From Rhodoplanes sp963712435 (GTDB lineage: Bacteria; Pseudomonadota; Alphaproteobacteria; Rhizobiales; Xanthobacteraceae): a DNA stretch of 64,000 nucleotides. Location: positions 62,001 through 126,000 of the forward strand of contig CAVQIB010000004.1 of the NCBI GenBank assembly GCA_963712435.1, given 5' to 3'. Shown piece by piece: positions 9,497 to 18,497 of this stretch. The notes beneath the pieces are model-generated. The model saw nothing but the letters and a program-made list of their open reading frames with translations. It searched no databases and had not been told where the DNA came from. The position numbers were made by a program, and so were the translations under genes. Within the stretch, counting starts at the first letter, position 1; each line of letters opens with the position of its first letter.

Positions 9497-10877
9497 ATGA
9501 AGCTGCTGACCTATCTTCCGCGGCGAGGCTTTTCGAGCGGGGCATCCACCCGCCGTCGAATGCAAGCGACGGCGGGCACGCCGATCCGCCGGCTGCCCTA
9601 TCCGCCGCGGGTGACCGTGCCGCTGTCGCAGCACATCGGCAAGCCGCCGCAGGCCATCGTCAAGGTCGGGCAGGAAGTGGTGCGCGGCCAGCCGATCGCG
9701 CGCGCGCGACGACTGGCTGTCGGTGCCGCACCACGCGCCGGTCACCGGCGTGGTCGAGGCCATCGACCTGCGGCCCACCGCGCGCGGCCCATGGACCGCA
9801 GTCCATCGTCATCCGCGCCCACGCCGGCGCGACGCAGGAGGACTGCTGGGGCGCAGCCGCGCGACCTGGACGCGGCGAGCCGGCAGCGACATCCTGCAGG
9901 CGGTCTGGGACACCGGCATGGTCGGCCTCGGCGGCGCGGCCTTTCCCGACCCACGCCAAGCTCACGGTGCCCGAGACAGGCGCAAGGTGCACACGCTGGT
10001 GGTCAACGGCTGCGAGTGCGAGCCCTACCTCACCTGCGACCATCGCGTGATGGTCGAGGAGGCCGACGACCTGATCCTCGGCATCCGCTATGCGATGCGC
10101 GCCACCGGCGCGCGTGCGCGCCATCATCGGCATCGAGGACAACAAGCCGGACGCGGTCGCGGCGATCCAGGCGGCGATCGACGCGGCCGGCGCGGCCCGA
10201 GGGCGAGATCCTCGTCGAGGCGGTGCCGACCAAGTATCCGCAGGGCTCGCGAGAAGATGCTGATCATGGCGCTGTTCGGCGTCGAGATTCCGTCCGGCGC
10301 GCTGCCGATGTCGCTGGGCATGGTGGTGAACAACGTCGGCACGCTGGCGGCGCTGGGCAAGCTGCTGCCGGCCGGCCAGGGCCTGACCGAGCGCGTGGTC
10401 ACCATCACCGGTCCCGGCGTCGCGCGCCCGGGCGACTACCGCGTGCCGCTCGGCACGCCGCTGCGCTTCGTTCTCGACTATGCCGGCGCGCCGATGGATC
10501 GCCGAGCGCGCGCCAGGTGATTCTGGGCGGGCCGATGATGGGCCAGGCCGTCGCCTCGCTCGACGTGCCGATCACCAAGGGCGTGTCCGGCGTGCTGGTG
10601 TTCCGCCAGCGAGGACATGTGCGACCGCGAGGGCCGCAAGACCTATCCCTGCATCAAGTGCGGCGAGTGCGTCGAGTCCTGCCCGATGGGCCTCAACCCG
10701 TCCACGCTCGGCATGCTGGCGGCCAAGCGCGAGTACGAAGCGATGGGCGAGCGCTACCACCTGGGCGACTGCTTCGAGTGCGGCTGCTGCACCTATGTCT
10801 GCCCGTCCAACATCCCGCTGGTGCAGCAGTTCCGCGTCGCCAAGCAGGTCCTGCGCGAGAGGGCGGCCGCGCCAGCG
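9497..10877 (+). CDS. rnfC: Electron transport complex subunit RnfC (frame broken)
   Basis: RnfC is the peripheral NADH/FMN and Fe-S subunit of Rnf. It begins 9 bases after the oxidoreductase. Family landmarks in order: GTPIRRLPYPPRVTVPLSQHIG; a biotinyl-lipoyl-like stretch ending HHAPVTGVVEAID; MVGLGGAAFPTHAKL; VVNGCECEPYLTCDHRVM (FMN/NADH region, about 10000-10050); ILGGPMMGQAV; then two 4Fe-4S motifs CIKCGECVESCP (about 10651) and CFECGCCTYVCP (about 10770). About twelve single-base insertions and two deletions break the frame. The 3' boundary is uncertain because the frame at the end runs directly into the rnfD start; a stop codon has probably been lost. Confidence 0.88.
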
Positions 10878-12037
10878 ATGCGGCTCCCGATCGAGATCCG
10901 TCCCGCGCCCGCACGTCAAGGGGCCGCGCAGCGTCGAGAAGATCATGCTCAACGTGGTCTGGTCGCTGCTGCCGGTCTGCGCCTTCTACGTTTACCAGTA
11001 CGGCATCTCGGCGCTGGCGTCGATGCGTCGTGGTCACCGGCGCCTGCCTGCTGACCGAGCGCTGGTTCATCGCGCACCGGCACGCAGTCCGGCCGCCTGG
11101 GCGACTTCTCGGCCATCATCACCGGCCTGCTGCTGGCGCTGACCTTGCCGCCCGGCTTTCCGCTCTGGATGGGCGCGGTCGCCGGCTTCGTCGCCATCGC
11201 GCTCGGCAAGGCGCTGTTCGGCGGCCTCGGCTTCAACGTCTTCAACCCGGCGCTGGTCGGCCGCGCCTTCGTCCAGGCGGCCTTCCCGACGGCGATCGCC
11301 ACCTACACGCCGTCCTTCCTGCCCGGCCGCTTCATCGAGTTCATTCCCTCCAGCGCTGGCCTGGCCGCTGATGACCCCGGCCGACGCCGTGGCCTGGCTG
11401 GTCAAGGCGCAGCAGCTCGACGCGCTGGCCGGCGCGACGCCGCTCGCCAAGTGGAAGTTCGAGGGCGTGCTCGCCGACGCCGGCGACCTGCTGACTTCGC
11501 TGTCCGGCCACATGGCGGTCGGCCCGTCGCCGCTGCTGATCCTGCTCTGCGGCGCCTACCTCGCCGTGCGCCGCTTTCATGGACTGGCGCATTCCGGTGG
11601 CCATTCTCGGCAGCGCCGGCGCTGACCGCCTGGCTGCTGTTCGCGCTCGACCCGCGCACTATCCGAACCCGTTCTTCATGCTGTTCTCCGGCGGCCTGGT
11701 GCTCGGCGCGGTCTACATGGCCACCGACATGGCGACCTCGCCGGTCACGCCCGCGCGGCATGTGGGTCTACGGCGCGCTGATCGGCCTGCTGACGGTGGT
11801 GATCCGCTACTACAGCGGCCTGCCGGAAGGCGTCATGTACGCCATCCTGATCGGCAACGCCGCGACGCCGCTGATCGAGCGCATCACCCAGCCGACGCCG
11901 TTCGGCAAGAGCGGCCTGCTGCGACCGCGCACGCGGCGCCTCCTATCCGCTGCATCCCGAGCTACATCTCGCGCGAAGAAGCCGGGCGCCGTGACGCCGA
12001 AAAAGCGCCTGCTCAAGAACAAGCCGCAAGTCGATGA
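10878..12037 (+). CDS. rnfD: Electron transport complex subunit RnfD (frame broken)
   Basis: RnfD is a membrane subunit with covalently bound FMN. It starts at ATG 10878 with the usual N-terminal PHVKGPRSVEKIML, then alternating hydrophobic helices. Recognisable are GGLGFNVFNPALVGRAF (about 11220) and the flavinylation region TDMATSPVTP (about 11725), where FMN is attached to a Thr by ApbE. The C-terminal helices end with GLPEGVMYAILIGNAATPLIER. About nine insertions and one deletion; the corrected length is about 383 residues. Its TGA overlaps the ATG of rnfG by 4 bases. Confidence 0.9.
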
Positions 12038-12743
12038 GCGACGCCGCCAACACCGGCCGTGCCGCCGCCGGCCCCGCGACACCCACCGGGGCGATGATCC
12101 GCACGCTGGGCCTGGTGTCGGCGCATCTGCGGCCTGATCATCGTCGGCGCCTACCAGGGCACCTACGACGCGGTGACGGCCAACAAGCGCATCGCCATGC
12201 GAGCGCGCGGTGTTCAAGGTGCGTGCCCGGCGCGACCGAATCGATCGCGAGTACTACGCCCTGGCCGACGGCTCGGACATCGCCGCCGCCGGGGCGGACG
12301 CGCCCGCCGGCGCGCTGAAGTTCTTCGCCGCCTACGACGAGCGCCGGCAAGCTGATCGGCATTGCCGCCGAAGGCGCCGCCAAGGGCTACGCCGACACGG
12401 TGCGCATCTGTTCGGCTACGGTCGTCGCACTGCCAGTGCGTCAGGGGCATCGGCGTGGTGTCCATGCGCGAGACGCCGGGCATCGGCGACAAGATCCTCA
12501 CCGACAAGGACTTCCTCGCCAACTTCAACGCGCTCGACGTGCAGCTCAACGCCGACCTCACGGCGCTGGCGAACGAGGTCAAGACGGTCAAGCACGGCAC
12601 CAAGACCGAGCCCTGGCAGGTCGACGCCATCTCCGGCGCCACCATCACCTCGCGCGCCGTCGGCGCGCGCCATCAACGACGCCGCCCAGGCCTTGCTGCC
12701 GACGCTGGTGCCGAACCTCGACAAAGTCGAGAAGGGACCATGA
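12034..12743 (+). CDS. rnfG: Electron transport complex subunit RnfG (frame broken)
   Basis: RnfG is a mostly periplasmic subunit with one membrane anchor and covalent FMN. The ATG overlaps the rnfD stop. An N-terminal hydrophobic helix (about residues 22-42) precedes GTYDAVTANK. The conserved core GIAAEGAAKGYADTVRI and VVSMRETPGIGDKI is followed by the FMN attachment motif SGATITSRAV (about 12630), where Thr receives FMN. About five insertions and three deletions; the corrected length is about 235 residues. The stop overlaps the rnfE start (ATGA). Confidence 0.9.
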
Positions 12744-13412
12744 GCGCTGACAGACCGTAGGCGGCGCAACCGACGCCTGGGACGAATTCATGGAGGGGAT
12801 CTGGAAGCAGAATCCGATCTTCGTCATGATGCTCGGCATGTGCCCGACGCTGGCCGTCACCGTGTCGGCCGTCAACGCGCTGTCGATGGGCATCGCCACC
12901 ACGCTCGTGCTGGTGGCCTCGTGCGCGCTGGTGTCGATGATGCGCAGCATCGTGCCGCAAGGAGGTGCGCATCGCGACCTATATCGTCATCATCGCCACC
13001 TTCGTCACCGCGGTCGACTACGCCATCCAGGCCATCAGCCTGGGGCTCTACGATGCGCTCGGCGCCTTCATCCAGCTTGATCGTCGTGAACTGCATCATC
13101 CTCGGCCGGGCCGAGGCGCATGCGTCCAAGAACGCCGCCGATCGCCGGCCATGATCAACGCCGCCGGCATGGGGCTCGGCTTCACGATCGGGCTGTTGGC
13201 GCTGGGCGCGGTGCGCGAGATGCTCGGCGCCGGCACGCTGTTCGGCGTTTCGCTGTTCGGCGCCACACTTCCAGCCCTGGGTGGTCATGGTGCTGCCGCC
13301 GGGCGGCTTCTTCGTGCTCGGCAGCTGGCTGCTGTTGTTCGCCTTGTGGGCGGACCGCCGTCAGCGCAAGCGCACGCAGGCCAAGGCCCAGTTGGCCGCC
13401 GGGAGGAACTGA
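12740..13412 (+). CDS. rnfE: Electron transport complex subunit RnfE (frame broken)
   Basis: RnfE is a six-helix membrane subunit, homologous to NqrD, which together with RnfA holds an intramembrane iron-sulfur cluster. Landmarks: GIWKQNPIFVMMLGMCPTLAVTVSAVNALSMG (about 12794-12890) containing the conserved Cys, and the second half VVNCIILGRAEAHASKN (about 13082) with the second Cys. An apparent stop six codons after the ATG comes from a lost base in CCG-GTA. Five further insertions occur. The corrected length is about 222 residues. It ends three bases before the rnfA ATG. Confidence 0.9.
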
Positions 13413-13415
13413 GCG

Positions 13416-13998
13416 ATGGCGCCGGAATCGTCGTTCCAGATCTTCGTCAGCGTGCTGCTGGCCAACAATTTCGTGCTGGCCATGTTCCTGGGCCTGTGCC
13501 CCTTCCTGGGCGTGTCGGGCAAGCTCGACACGGCTTTCCCGATGGGCGTGGCGACGACCTTCGTGATGGTGGTCGCCTCGCTGTGCGCCTATGGCCTCAA
13601 TTGGCTGCTGGTCCTGCTGCATCTCGAGTTCCTGCGGCTGATCTCCTACATCGTGGTGATCGCCTCGGCGGTGCAGCTGGTGGAGATGTTCCTGAAGAAG
13701 TACAGCCCGACGCTGTTCCGCGCGCTGGGCATCTACCTGCCGCTGATCACCACCAATTGCGCGGTGCTGGGCGTGGCGCTGTTCCAGACGTCGCGCGAAT
13801 ACGACTTCTTGCAGTCGCTGACGTTGTCGTTGGGCGGCGGCGCCGGTTTCACGCTGGCCCTGGTGCTGATGGCCGGGCTGCGCGAGCGCGCTGCAGCTGT
13901 CCGAGGTGCCCGACATCGCTCAGGGCACGGCCGTGTCTCTGATGCTGGCCGGCATGCTGTCGCTCTCCTTCATGGGCTTTGCCGGGATCGGCGGCTGA
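13416..13998 (+). CDS. rnfA: Electron transport complex subunit RnfA (one insertion)
   Basis: RnfA is the NqrE-like membrane partner of RnfE. Six hydrophobic helices are visible. The two conserved Cys motifs are present: NNFVLAMFLGLCPFLGVS near residue 27 and PLITTNCAVLGVALF near residue 112. One extra G at 13890 shifts the frame after LMAGLRER; the rest (LSEVPDIAQGTAVSLMLAGMLSLSFMGFAG) follows in the next frame to the stop. Corrected length 193 residues, normal for the family. It marks the 3' edge of the densely disrupted stretch. Confidence 0.93.
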
Positions 13999-14000
13999 GC

Positions 14001-14231
14001 ATGCTGGCCAACCTTCTGATCACCATGATCGCGCTGCTGGCGCTGCTCGGCGGCTGGGTGATGGTGCAGGCCGCCGGCCGTCGGCAGACCCGGCGCCATC
14101 CCGAGACTGGTCCCTATCGCGAGGTGGGCTGTGGCGGCCATTGCGGCGGCTGCGGGCTGCCGTGCGAGACGGCGGCCCCGGCGCGGGCCGAGGCCCCGGC
14201 GCGCATTTTTAGCGTTCAGGAGTTGCCATGA
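14001..14231 (+). CDS. Small membrane protein with Cys cluster, NqrM-like candidate
   Basis: A 76-residue protein whose ATG follows the rnfA stop by two bases. One hydrophobic N-terminal helix (residues 2-22) is followed by a basic stretch and a Cys-rich motif, CGGHCGGCGLPC, then an Ala/Pro tail. Its stop overlaps the start of the FNR-like gene (ATGA). NqrM (DUF539), needed to mature the related Na+-NQR, has the same plan of one helix plus a short Cys cluster, and NqrD/NqrE are homologues of RnfE/RnfA. I infer a role in building the RnfA-RnfE iron-sulfur site. Similarity to NqrM is by layout, not a proven alignment. Confidence 0.65.
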   Translation: MLANLLITMIALLALLGGWVMVQAAGRRQTRRHPETGPYREVGCGGHCGGCGLPCETAAPARAEAPARIFSVQELP

Positions 14232-15070
14232 ACACGGCTGGAATTCTCTCCCAATCGGCCACGCTGGTGGCCAGCCGCCGCATCACGCCCGCCGAGTCGC
14301 CCGAGGAGGTGCGGCGTCTGCAATTCACCACAAGCGACGCCGGTTTCGACGCCCGCGTGGGCCAGTGCCTGCGCGTCCTTGCGCCGGGGCAGTTTGGCCA
14401 GCGCTGGCACGAGCGGCTGTATTCGATCGCCGAGCTCGACCAGAGCGATCCGCAGCGCACGGGCTTTGCGCTGCTGGTGAGGCGTTGCCAGGTGATCGAT
14501 GAGTTCAACGGCGAGCGCTACGACGGCGTCGCGTCCAATTACCTGTGCAATCTGTCGGTCGGCGGGCAGATTCAGTTCACCGGGCCAGTGGGGCATCCGT
14601 TTCCGATCCCCGACGACCACGGCGCCGGCTTGCTGATGATCGGCATGGGGACGGGCATCGCGCCGTTCCGCGGGCTGGTGCGCCGCATCTATGACGAACT
14701 GGGCGGCTGGGAGGGGCCGGTGCGGCTGTTCTATGGCGCGCGCAGCGGGCTCGAAATGCTCTACATGAATGAGGAGAACGCCGACTTGGCGCTCTACTAC
14801 GACCAGCCCACTTTCCAGGCCTTTCGCGCCGTGAGCCCCCGGCCGCATTTCGACGCGCCGCCGGCGCTCGACCGCGCGCTGCTCGACCATGCCGCCGAGG
14901 TGTGGGCGATGCTGCAGGACGAGCGGACCCATCTGTTCATCGCCGGGCCGCAGACGCTTCTGGCGCAGGTGAACTCGGCCCTGAACCAGGTGGCGGGGTC
15001 GGCCGAGGGCTGGACCGCGCTCGGCACGCAGCTCAAGAGCGCCGGCCGCTGGCACGAGGTGCTGTACTGA
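14228..15070 (+). CDS. Ferredoxin-NADP+ reductase-family flavoprotein
   Basis: A 280-residue intact FNR-fold protein. The FAD-binding motif RLYSIAEL is near residue 64, with SNYLCNLSVGGQIQFTGPVG after it. The NADP(H)-binding half has GMGTGIAPFRGLVRR near residue 140, LFYGAR, and a C-terminal EVLY, similar to the aromatic-ended tail of plant-type reductases. It would exchange electrons between ferredoxin and NADP(H) in the cytoplasm. It overlaps the Cys-cluster gene by 4 bases and the possible upstream apbE start by 1 base, so it belongs to the rnf operon. It gives the module an NADP outlet beside the NAD outlet of Rnf. Confidence 0.88.
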   Translation: MNTAGILSQSATLVASRRITPAESPEEVRRLQFTTSDAGFDARVGQCLRVLAPGQFGQRWHERLYSIAELDQSDPQRTGFALLVRRCQVIDEFNGERYDGVASNYLCNLSVGGQIQFTGPVGHPFPIPDDHGAGLLMIGMGTGIAPFRGLVRRIYDELGGWEGPVRLFYGARSGLEMLYMNEENADLALYYDQPTFQAFRAVSPRPHFDAPPALDRALLDHAAEVWAMLQDERTHLFIAGPQTLLAQVNSALNQVAGSAEGWTALGTQLKSAGRWHEVLY

Positions 15071-15093
15071 TGCCGCGAACACGAGGATCGACG

Positions 15094-16088
15094 ATGAATT
15101 GCCGCAGCCTGGTTCTGGCCGCTTTCGGCGTGGGCGCACTGGCCGTGACGGCCCGCTTCGGGGCCGGGGCGGCGCAGGACCTCAAGCCGCATATGCTCTC
15201 GGGCCGCGCGCTGGGAACCACGGTGTCGCTGCTGGCGCTGCACCGCGACGCCGCGCAGGCGAGGTCGCGCTGGCCGAAGCGCTCGCCGCGGTGCAGGCCG
15301 TGGATGCGCTGATGAGCCTGTACCGCGACGACAGTCAGCTTGCCGCGCTCAACCGGACCGCCGCGCTGACCCGGCCCGACGCGCGGGTGCTGGAGGTGCT
15401 GCGCCATGCGCAGGACCTGTCCGCGCTGACGAATGGCGCTTTCGACGTGACGGTGCAGCCGTTGTGGCTTGCGTTTGCCGAGGCCAAGAAGCGCGGCGGC
15501 CTGCCCACGGCGCAAGCCCTGCATGCGGCGCGCGGCCTCGTGGACTGGCGCCGGCTGAGCGTGTCGCCCGACGCCGTGCGGCTTGAGCGGCCCGGCATGG
15601 CGGTCACGCTGAACGGGTTGGCGCAGGGCTACGCCGCCGACCGCGCGCTGGCCGCGCTGCGGCGGCACGGCGTCAGCCATGCGCTGATCGACACGGGCGA
15701 GTTCGACACGCTGGGCCGCAAGCAGCATGGCGAGCCGTGGGTGCTGGGCGTCCGCCACCCGCGCGATCCCGAAGCGCTGGCGGCGCGGCTCGCTGTGGAC
15801 GGGCGGGCGCTCGCCACCTCGGGCGACTATGAAGCCGCCTTCACGCCCGACTTCGGCCAGCATCACATCTTCGACCCCGCGACGGGCGAGTCGCCGACGG
15901 CGCTCGCCAGCGTCTCCGTGCTGGCGCCGAGCGCGATTGCCGCCGACGGTCTGTCCACCGCCTTCATGGTGCTGGGCGCCGAGCGATCGCTGGCGCTCGC
16001 CGCCACACTGCCGGGCGTCGACGCTCTGCTGATCGGCAAGAACGGCCAGCGCTGGCGAACGCCGGGTCTGCCGCTCCTCGCCGCCTGA
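15094..16088 (+). CDS. apbE: FAD:protein FMN transferase ApbE (one deletion)
   Basis: ApbE transfers FMN from FAD to a Thr in RnfG and RnfD, in the periplasm. It has an N-terminal signal or anchor (LVLAAFGVGALAV). Family motifs are GRALGTTVSLLAL, LNGLAQGYAADRAL, LIDTGEF, ATSGDYE, HHIFDPATG and ADGLSTAFMVLG. One base is lost near 15260 (GCG-GAG read as GCGAG), joining two frames; corrected length 331 residues. The ATG at 15094 is preferred because GAGGA precedes it; an in-frame ATG at 15070 overlaps the FNR stop. Last gene of the redox operon, and its job fits the flavinylated Rnf subunits upstream. Confidence 0.9.
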
Positions 16089-17547
16089 GCGCGCCGCCGC
16101 GCGCGCGGGCGCTGTTCCTGCTCGCGCCTCGGACGAGACTGCAGAGTGCAGGTCCCTGCGCCGGCGAAACAGTCCGAGGGCGGCGAGCAGACTGGTCCGC
16201 TTGACGCACCAAAATATCGGGATGCGCCGGGCGACGGGGTCGCTGTCGAGCGTTCACGGCCTGTCGACCGCTCTGTCGCATACGTCCAACGACAAGAATG
16301 GCGCGGAAGTCGTTGACGTTGGTTCGGGTTGGTCCCGTAATCACCTGATCATCCAAAGCTTCGAAAAAGCCGTGGCCGTCGTTGTTGGCGAGGTAAGCCT
16401 TGGGACGCATTCCGCGCGCGACAGCGCGCTCGAGAGTATCGGGCGTGACGATCGCGCCGGCGATCTCCTCGCCGCCGTCGACCCCGTCGGTATCGGCGGC
16501 CAGGGCGAAGACGTTCGGCACTCCGTCGAGCTCTATGGCAAGCGACAGCAGGAACTCGACATTGCGACCACCCCGCCCGCCGCCCTTCACCGTGACGGTT
16601 GTCTCGCCACCCGAAAGCAAGACAACGGGCGGAGGGACGGGCTGCCCGCGCAATGCCGTCTGACGCGCGATGCCCGCCATGACGCGGCCGACCTCACGCG
16701 CTTCGCCCTCGAGTGCGTCGCCGAGAATTAGCGGCGTCACACCAGCCCGTCGCGCAACGCTCGCCGCCGCTTCCAGAGAGAGCTGCGGCGTGGCGATGAT
16801 AATGGTTTGAGCGTTGGCGAAGCGGCGATCACCGGGCTTGGGCGTTTCGTCCGCCGCGCGTTTCAGATGCTCGATGGCCGAACGCGGCTGCGCTATCCCG
16901 TATTTCTCCAGCACGGCCGCGGCGTCGGCAAAGGTCGAGGGGTCGGGCGCTGTGGGACCCGAGGCGATGACGGCCGGATCGTCTCCGGGCACATCGGAAA
17001 TGACCAATGTGACGAGGCGGGCCGGGTGCGCCGCCACCCCCAGGCGACCGCCCTTAACGCCAGACAAGTGCTTGCGCACGATGTTTATTTCGCCAATCGT
17101 CGCCCCGGAGCGCAGCAGGGCGAGGTTGACGGCCTGCTTGTCCTCCAAGGTCAGACCAGGCGCCGGCAGTGTCAGCAGAGCCGATCCGCCGCCCGAGACA
17201 AGAGCGAGGACGAGATCGTCCGGACCGAGTCCCTTGACAAGCGCGAGCATGCGTCGGGCCGCTTCATGGCCACGCGCGTCGGGAACCGGGTGCGCGGCTT
17301 CGACGATTTCGATCCGGTCGCAGGGGACCGCGTGACCATAGCGCGTGACGACGAGACCAGTAAGCGGCCCCGCCCATTGGTCTTCCACAGCTCTCGCCAT
17401 CGACGCAGACGCCTTTCCGGCGCCGATCACGACAGTGCGCCCCCGCGGCGGCGGCGGCAGGTACGGAGGAACGCGCGTCGCAGGTGACGCGGCGTCGACG
17501 GCCGCTGCGAACATGGCTCTGAGCAGATGACGCGGCTCGCTAAGCAT
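15964..17547 (-). CDS. Glycerate 2-kinase (MOFRL family) with abnormal C-terminal run-on
   Basis: It phosphorylates D-glycerate to 2-phosphoglycerate in the cytoplasm. The GckA/TtuD-type domains are clear: GRTVVIGAGKASASMARAVE, LALVSGGGSALLTLPAPG, ISDVPGDDPAVIASGPT, LLSGGETTVTVKGGGRGGRN and ALAADTDGVDG. The start at 17547 has GAGGAG just upstream. Family members normally stop just after TNVNDFRAILV, reached here near 16290. This frame instead continues for about 106 Arg-rich residues, running 125 bases antisense into apbE. The tail has no family character. The native stop was probably lost by an indel or at a junction. Confidence 0.88.
   Translation of the reverse strand: MLSEPRHLLRAMFAAAVDAASPATRVPPYLPPPPRGRTVVIGAGKASASMARAVEDQWAGPLTGLVVTRYGHAVPCDRIEIVEAAHPVPDARGHEAARRMLALVKGLGPDDLVLALVSGGGSALLTLPAPGLTLEDKQAVNLALLRSGATIGEINIVRKHLSGVKGGRLGVAAHPARLVTLVISDVPGDDPAVIASGPTAPDPSTFADAAAVLEKYGIAQPRSAIEHLKRAADETPKPGDRRFANAQTIIIATPQLSLEAAASVARRAGVTPLILGDALEGEAREVGRVMAGIARQTALRGQPVPPPVVLLSGGETTVTVKGGGRGGRNVEFLLSLAIELDGVPNVFALAADTDGVDGGEEIAGAIVTPDTLERAVARGMRPKAYLANNDGHGFFEALDDQVITGPTRTNVNDFRAILVVGRMRQSGRQAVNARQRPRRPAHPDILVRQADQSARRPRTVSPAQGPALCSLVRGASRNSARARGGALRRRGAADPAFASAGRSCRSAERRRPAVWRRAPAIARRPAP
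16127..16179. terminator. Hairpin between convergent apbE and glycerate kinase genes
   Basis: CCTCGGAC at 16127-16134 pairs perfectly with GTCCGAGG at 16172-16179; the loop contains a second short inverted pair. There is no T-tract, so it is only a possible terminator or mRNA 3'-end structure. It lies between two genes that converge. Confidence 0.35.
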
Positions 17548-17883
17548 GGGGCTCCTCAAGCGTGATCACGACGCCGCTCTGGCGCACAATCCGATCAAGT
17601 TGATTTCATCCGCTCATTCCCGCGCAAGCGGGAATCGAGAGCAGGATGAATTGACGTGGAATCGACCGATCTCCCTGCCGTCGCCGCCCGCACCCGGCGT
17701 CATCGCCTGCGCGGGACATGACCACTGAGGGTGGGATGATCCAAGGCGAAATCATCAACGCTCCAAGTCCGGCGGGTGCAGCAACGGGTCCGCCGTCACG
17801 CGCTCCACCGCGCTTGGCGGCCCGCTGAGCCGCAGGGTTCTCGCCGGCCGTCGGCAAATTCATAATGAGACAAGCGGGGTTGA
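17548..17883. other. Intergenic gap of 336 bases
   Basis: It holds a copy of the dispersed hairpin repeat (17641-17763) and, at 17613-17635, a short hairpin (CATTCCCGCGCAAGCGGGAATCG) resembling a second repeat fragment. No gene is supported. Confidence 0.6.
17641..17763. repeat. Dispersed hairpin repeat, copy A (partly degenerate)
   Basis: It shares with copies B, C and D the blocks GGAATCGACCGATCTCC, GCGTCATCGCC, ACATGACCACTGAGGGT and GGGATGATCCAAGGCGAAAT. The inner hairpin with CCAGTAAACAC is missing, so this copy is internally deleted. Its right end resembles the inverted-repeat end CGTGATGAxTT of the family. Confidence 0.75.
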
Positions 17884-17961
17884 TGGTCGGAGCGCCGAGA
17901 TTTGAACTCGGGACCCCCAGTCCCCCAGACTGGTGCGCTAACCGGGCTGCGCTACGCTCCG
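17884..17961 (-). tRNA. tRNA-Pro (GGG)
   Basis: On the minus strand CGGAGCG at the 5' end pairs with CGCTCCG before the discriminator A and an encoded CCA. The T-arm GAGTTCAAATCTC and an anticodon stem CCAGT/ACTGG with loop CTGGGGG give anticodon GGG. Confidence 0.95.
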
Positions 17962-18129
17962 AACGCGCGAACTATAGGCATTTTGCCGGGAGGAGGAAAC
18001 CGGCTCGGGCGGAAAATCGCATGGAGGAACCGTCCGCCGGGCACCGGCGCCTGCGTGCGTTTCCGTGTCGGGGGCAACGCCGCGCCGCCATGTCCGGCGC
18101 AACCCGCGCGAGCCGTGCTCCAAGAGCCC

Positions 18130-18339
18130 TCAAGCCCGGTCCGGCCGTGACATCCATTTGACGAGCGGCATGGCGAACACGAGCCACCCCAGCCCGGCGA
18201 CGGCGTAGAAGGCCGCCGCGACGGCGGCGCTGTCCAACCCGAACGCGAGCGGGGCCAGCACGAGCGCGAGAAACAACCAGCACAGCGTCAGCGCGATCAG
18301 GATGATCGTACCGATCAGCTTGCGCGTGCGGATGGTCAA
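18130..18339 (-). CDS. DUF2842 family small membrane protein
   Basis: A 69-residue protein with two hydrophobic helices. RTRKLIGTIILIALTLCW and AGLGWLVFAMPLVKWM match DUF2842, a family found almost only in alphaproteobacteria. Start is a TTG at 18339 with GGGAGG six to seven bases upstream; the longer frame to 18408 lacks family character. It is divergent from ctaA, the usual neighbourhood in Bradyrhizobium-like genomes, which suggests but does not prove a link to haem A or cytochrome oxidase assembly. Confidence 0.85.
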   Translation of the reverse strand: MTIRTRKLIGTIILIALTLCWLFLALVLAPLAFGLDSAAVAAAFYAVAGLGWLVFAMPLVKWMSRPDRA

Positions 18340-18497
18340 TGTCGGCCCTCCCGGGGACGCCTGCCCGACGTCTTGCGTCTGACGATCGCCGCCGTGTTCG
18401 GTCCGCATGTCGGGGCGAACCTTGTCCCAATCCCTGGAGAAATGGTCTATATCCTCCCCTCTGCGCCGTGCAAGCAGATCAAGAAGAAGGATTGCTC

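Noticed and set aside
5059..13890. Programmed frameshifting or pseudogene decay as explanation for the broken nifJ-like/rnf genes
   Set aside because: The shifts follow no shared slippery codon or RNA structure, occur roughly every 180 bases, and leave all motifs intact; decay would also give substitutions in motifs and in-frame stops.
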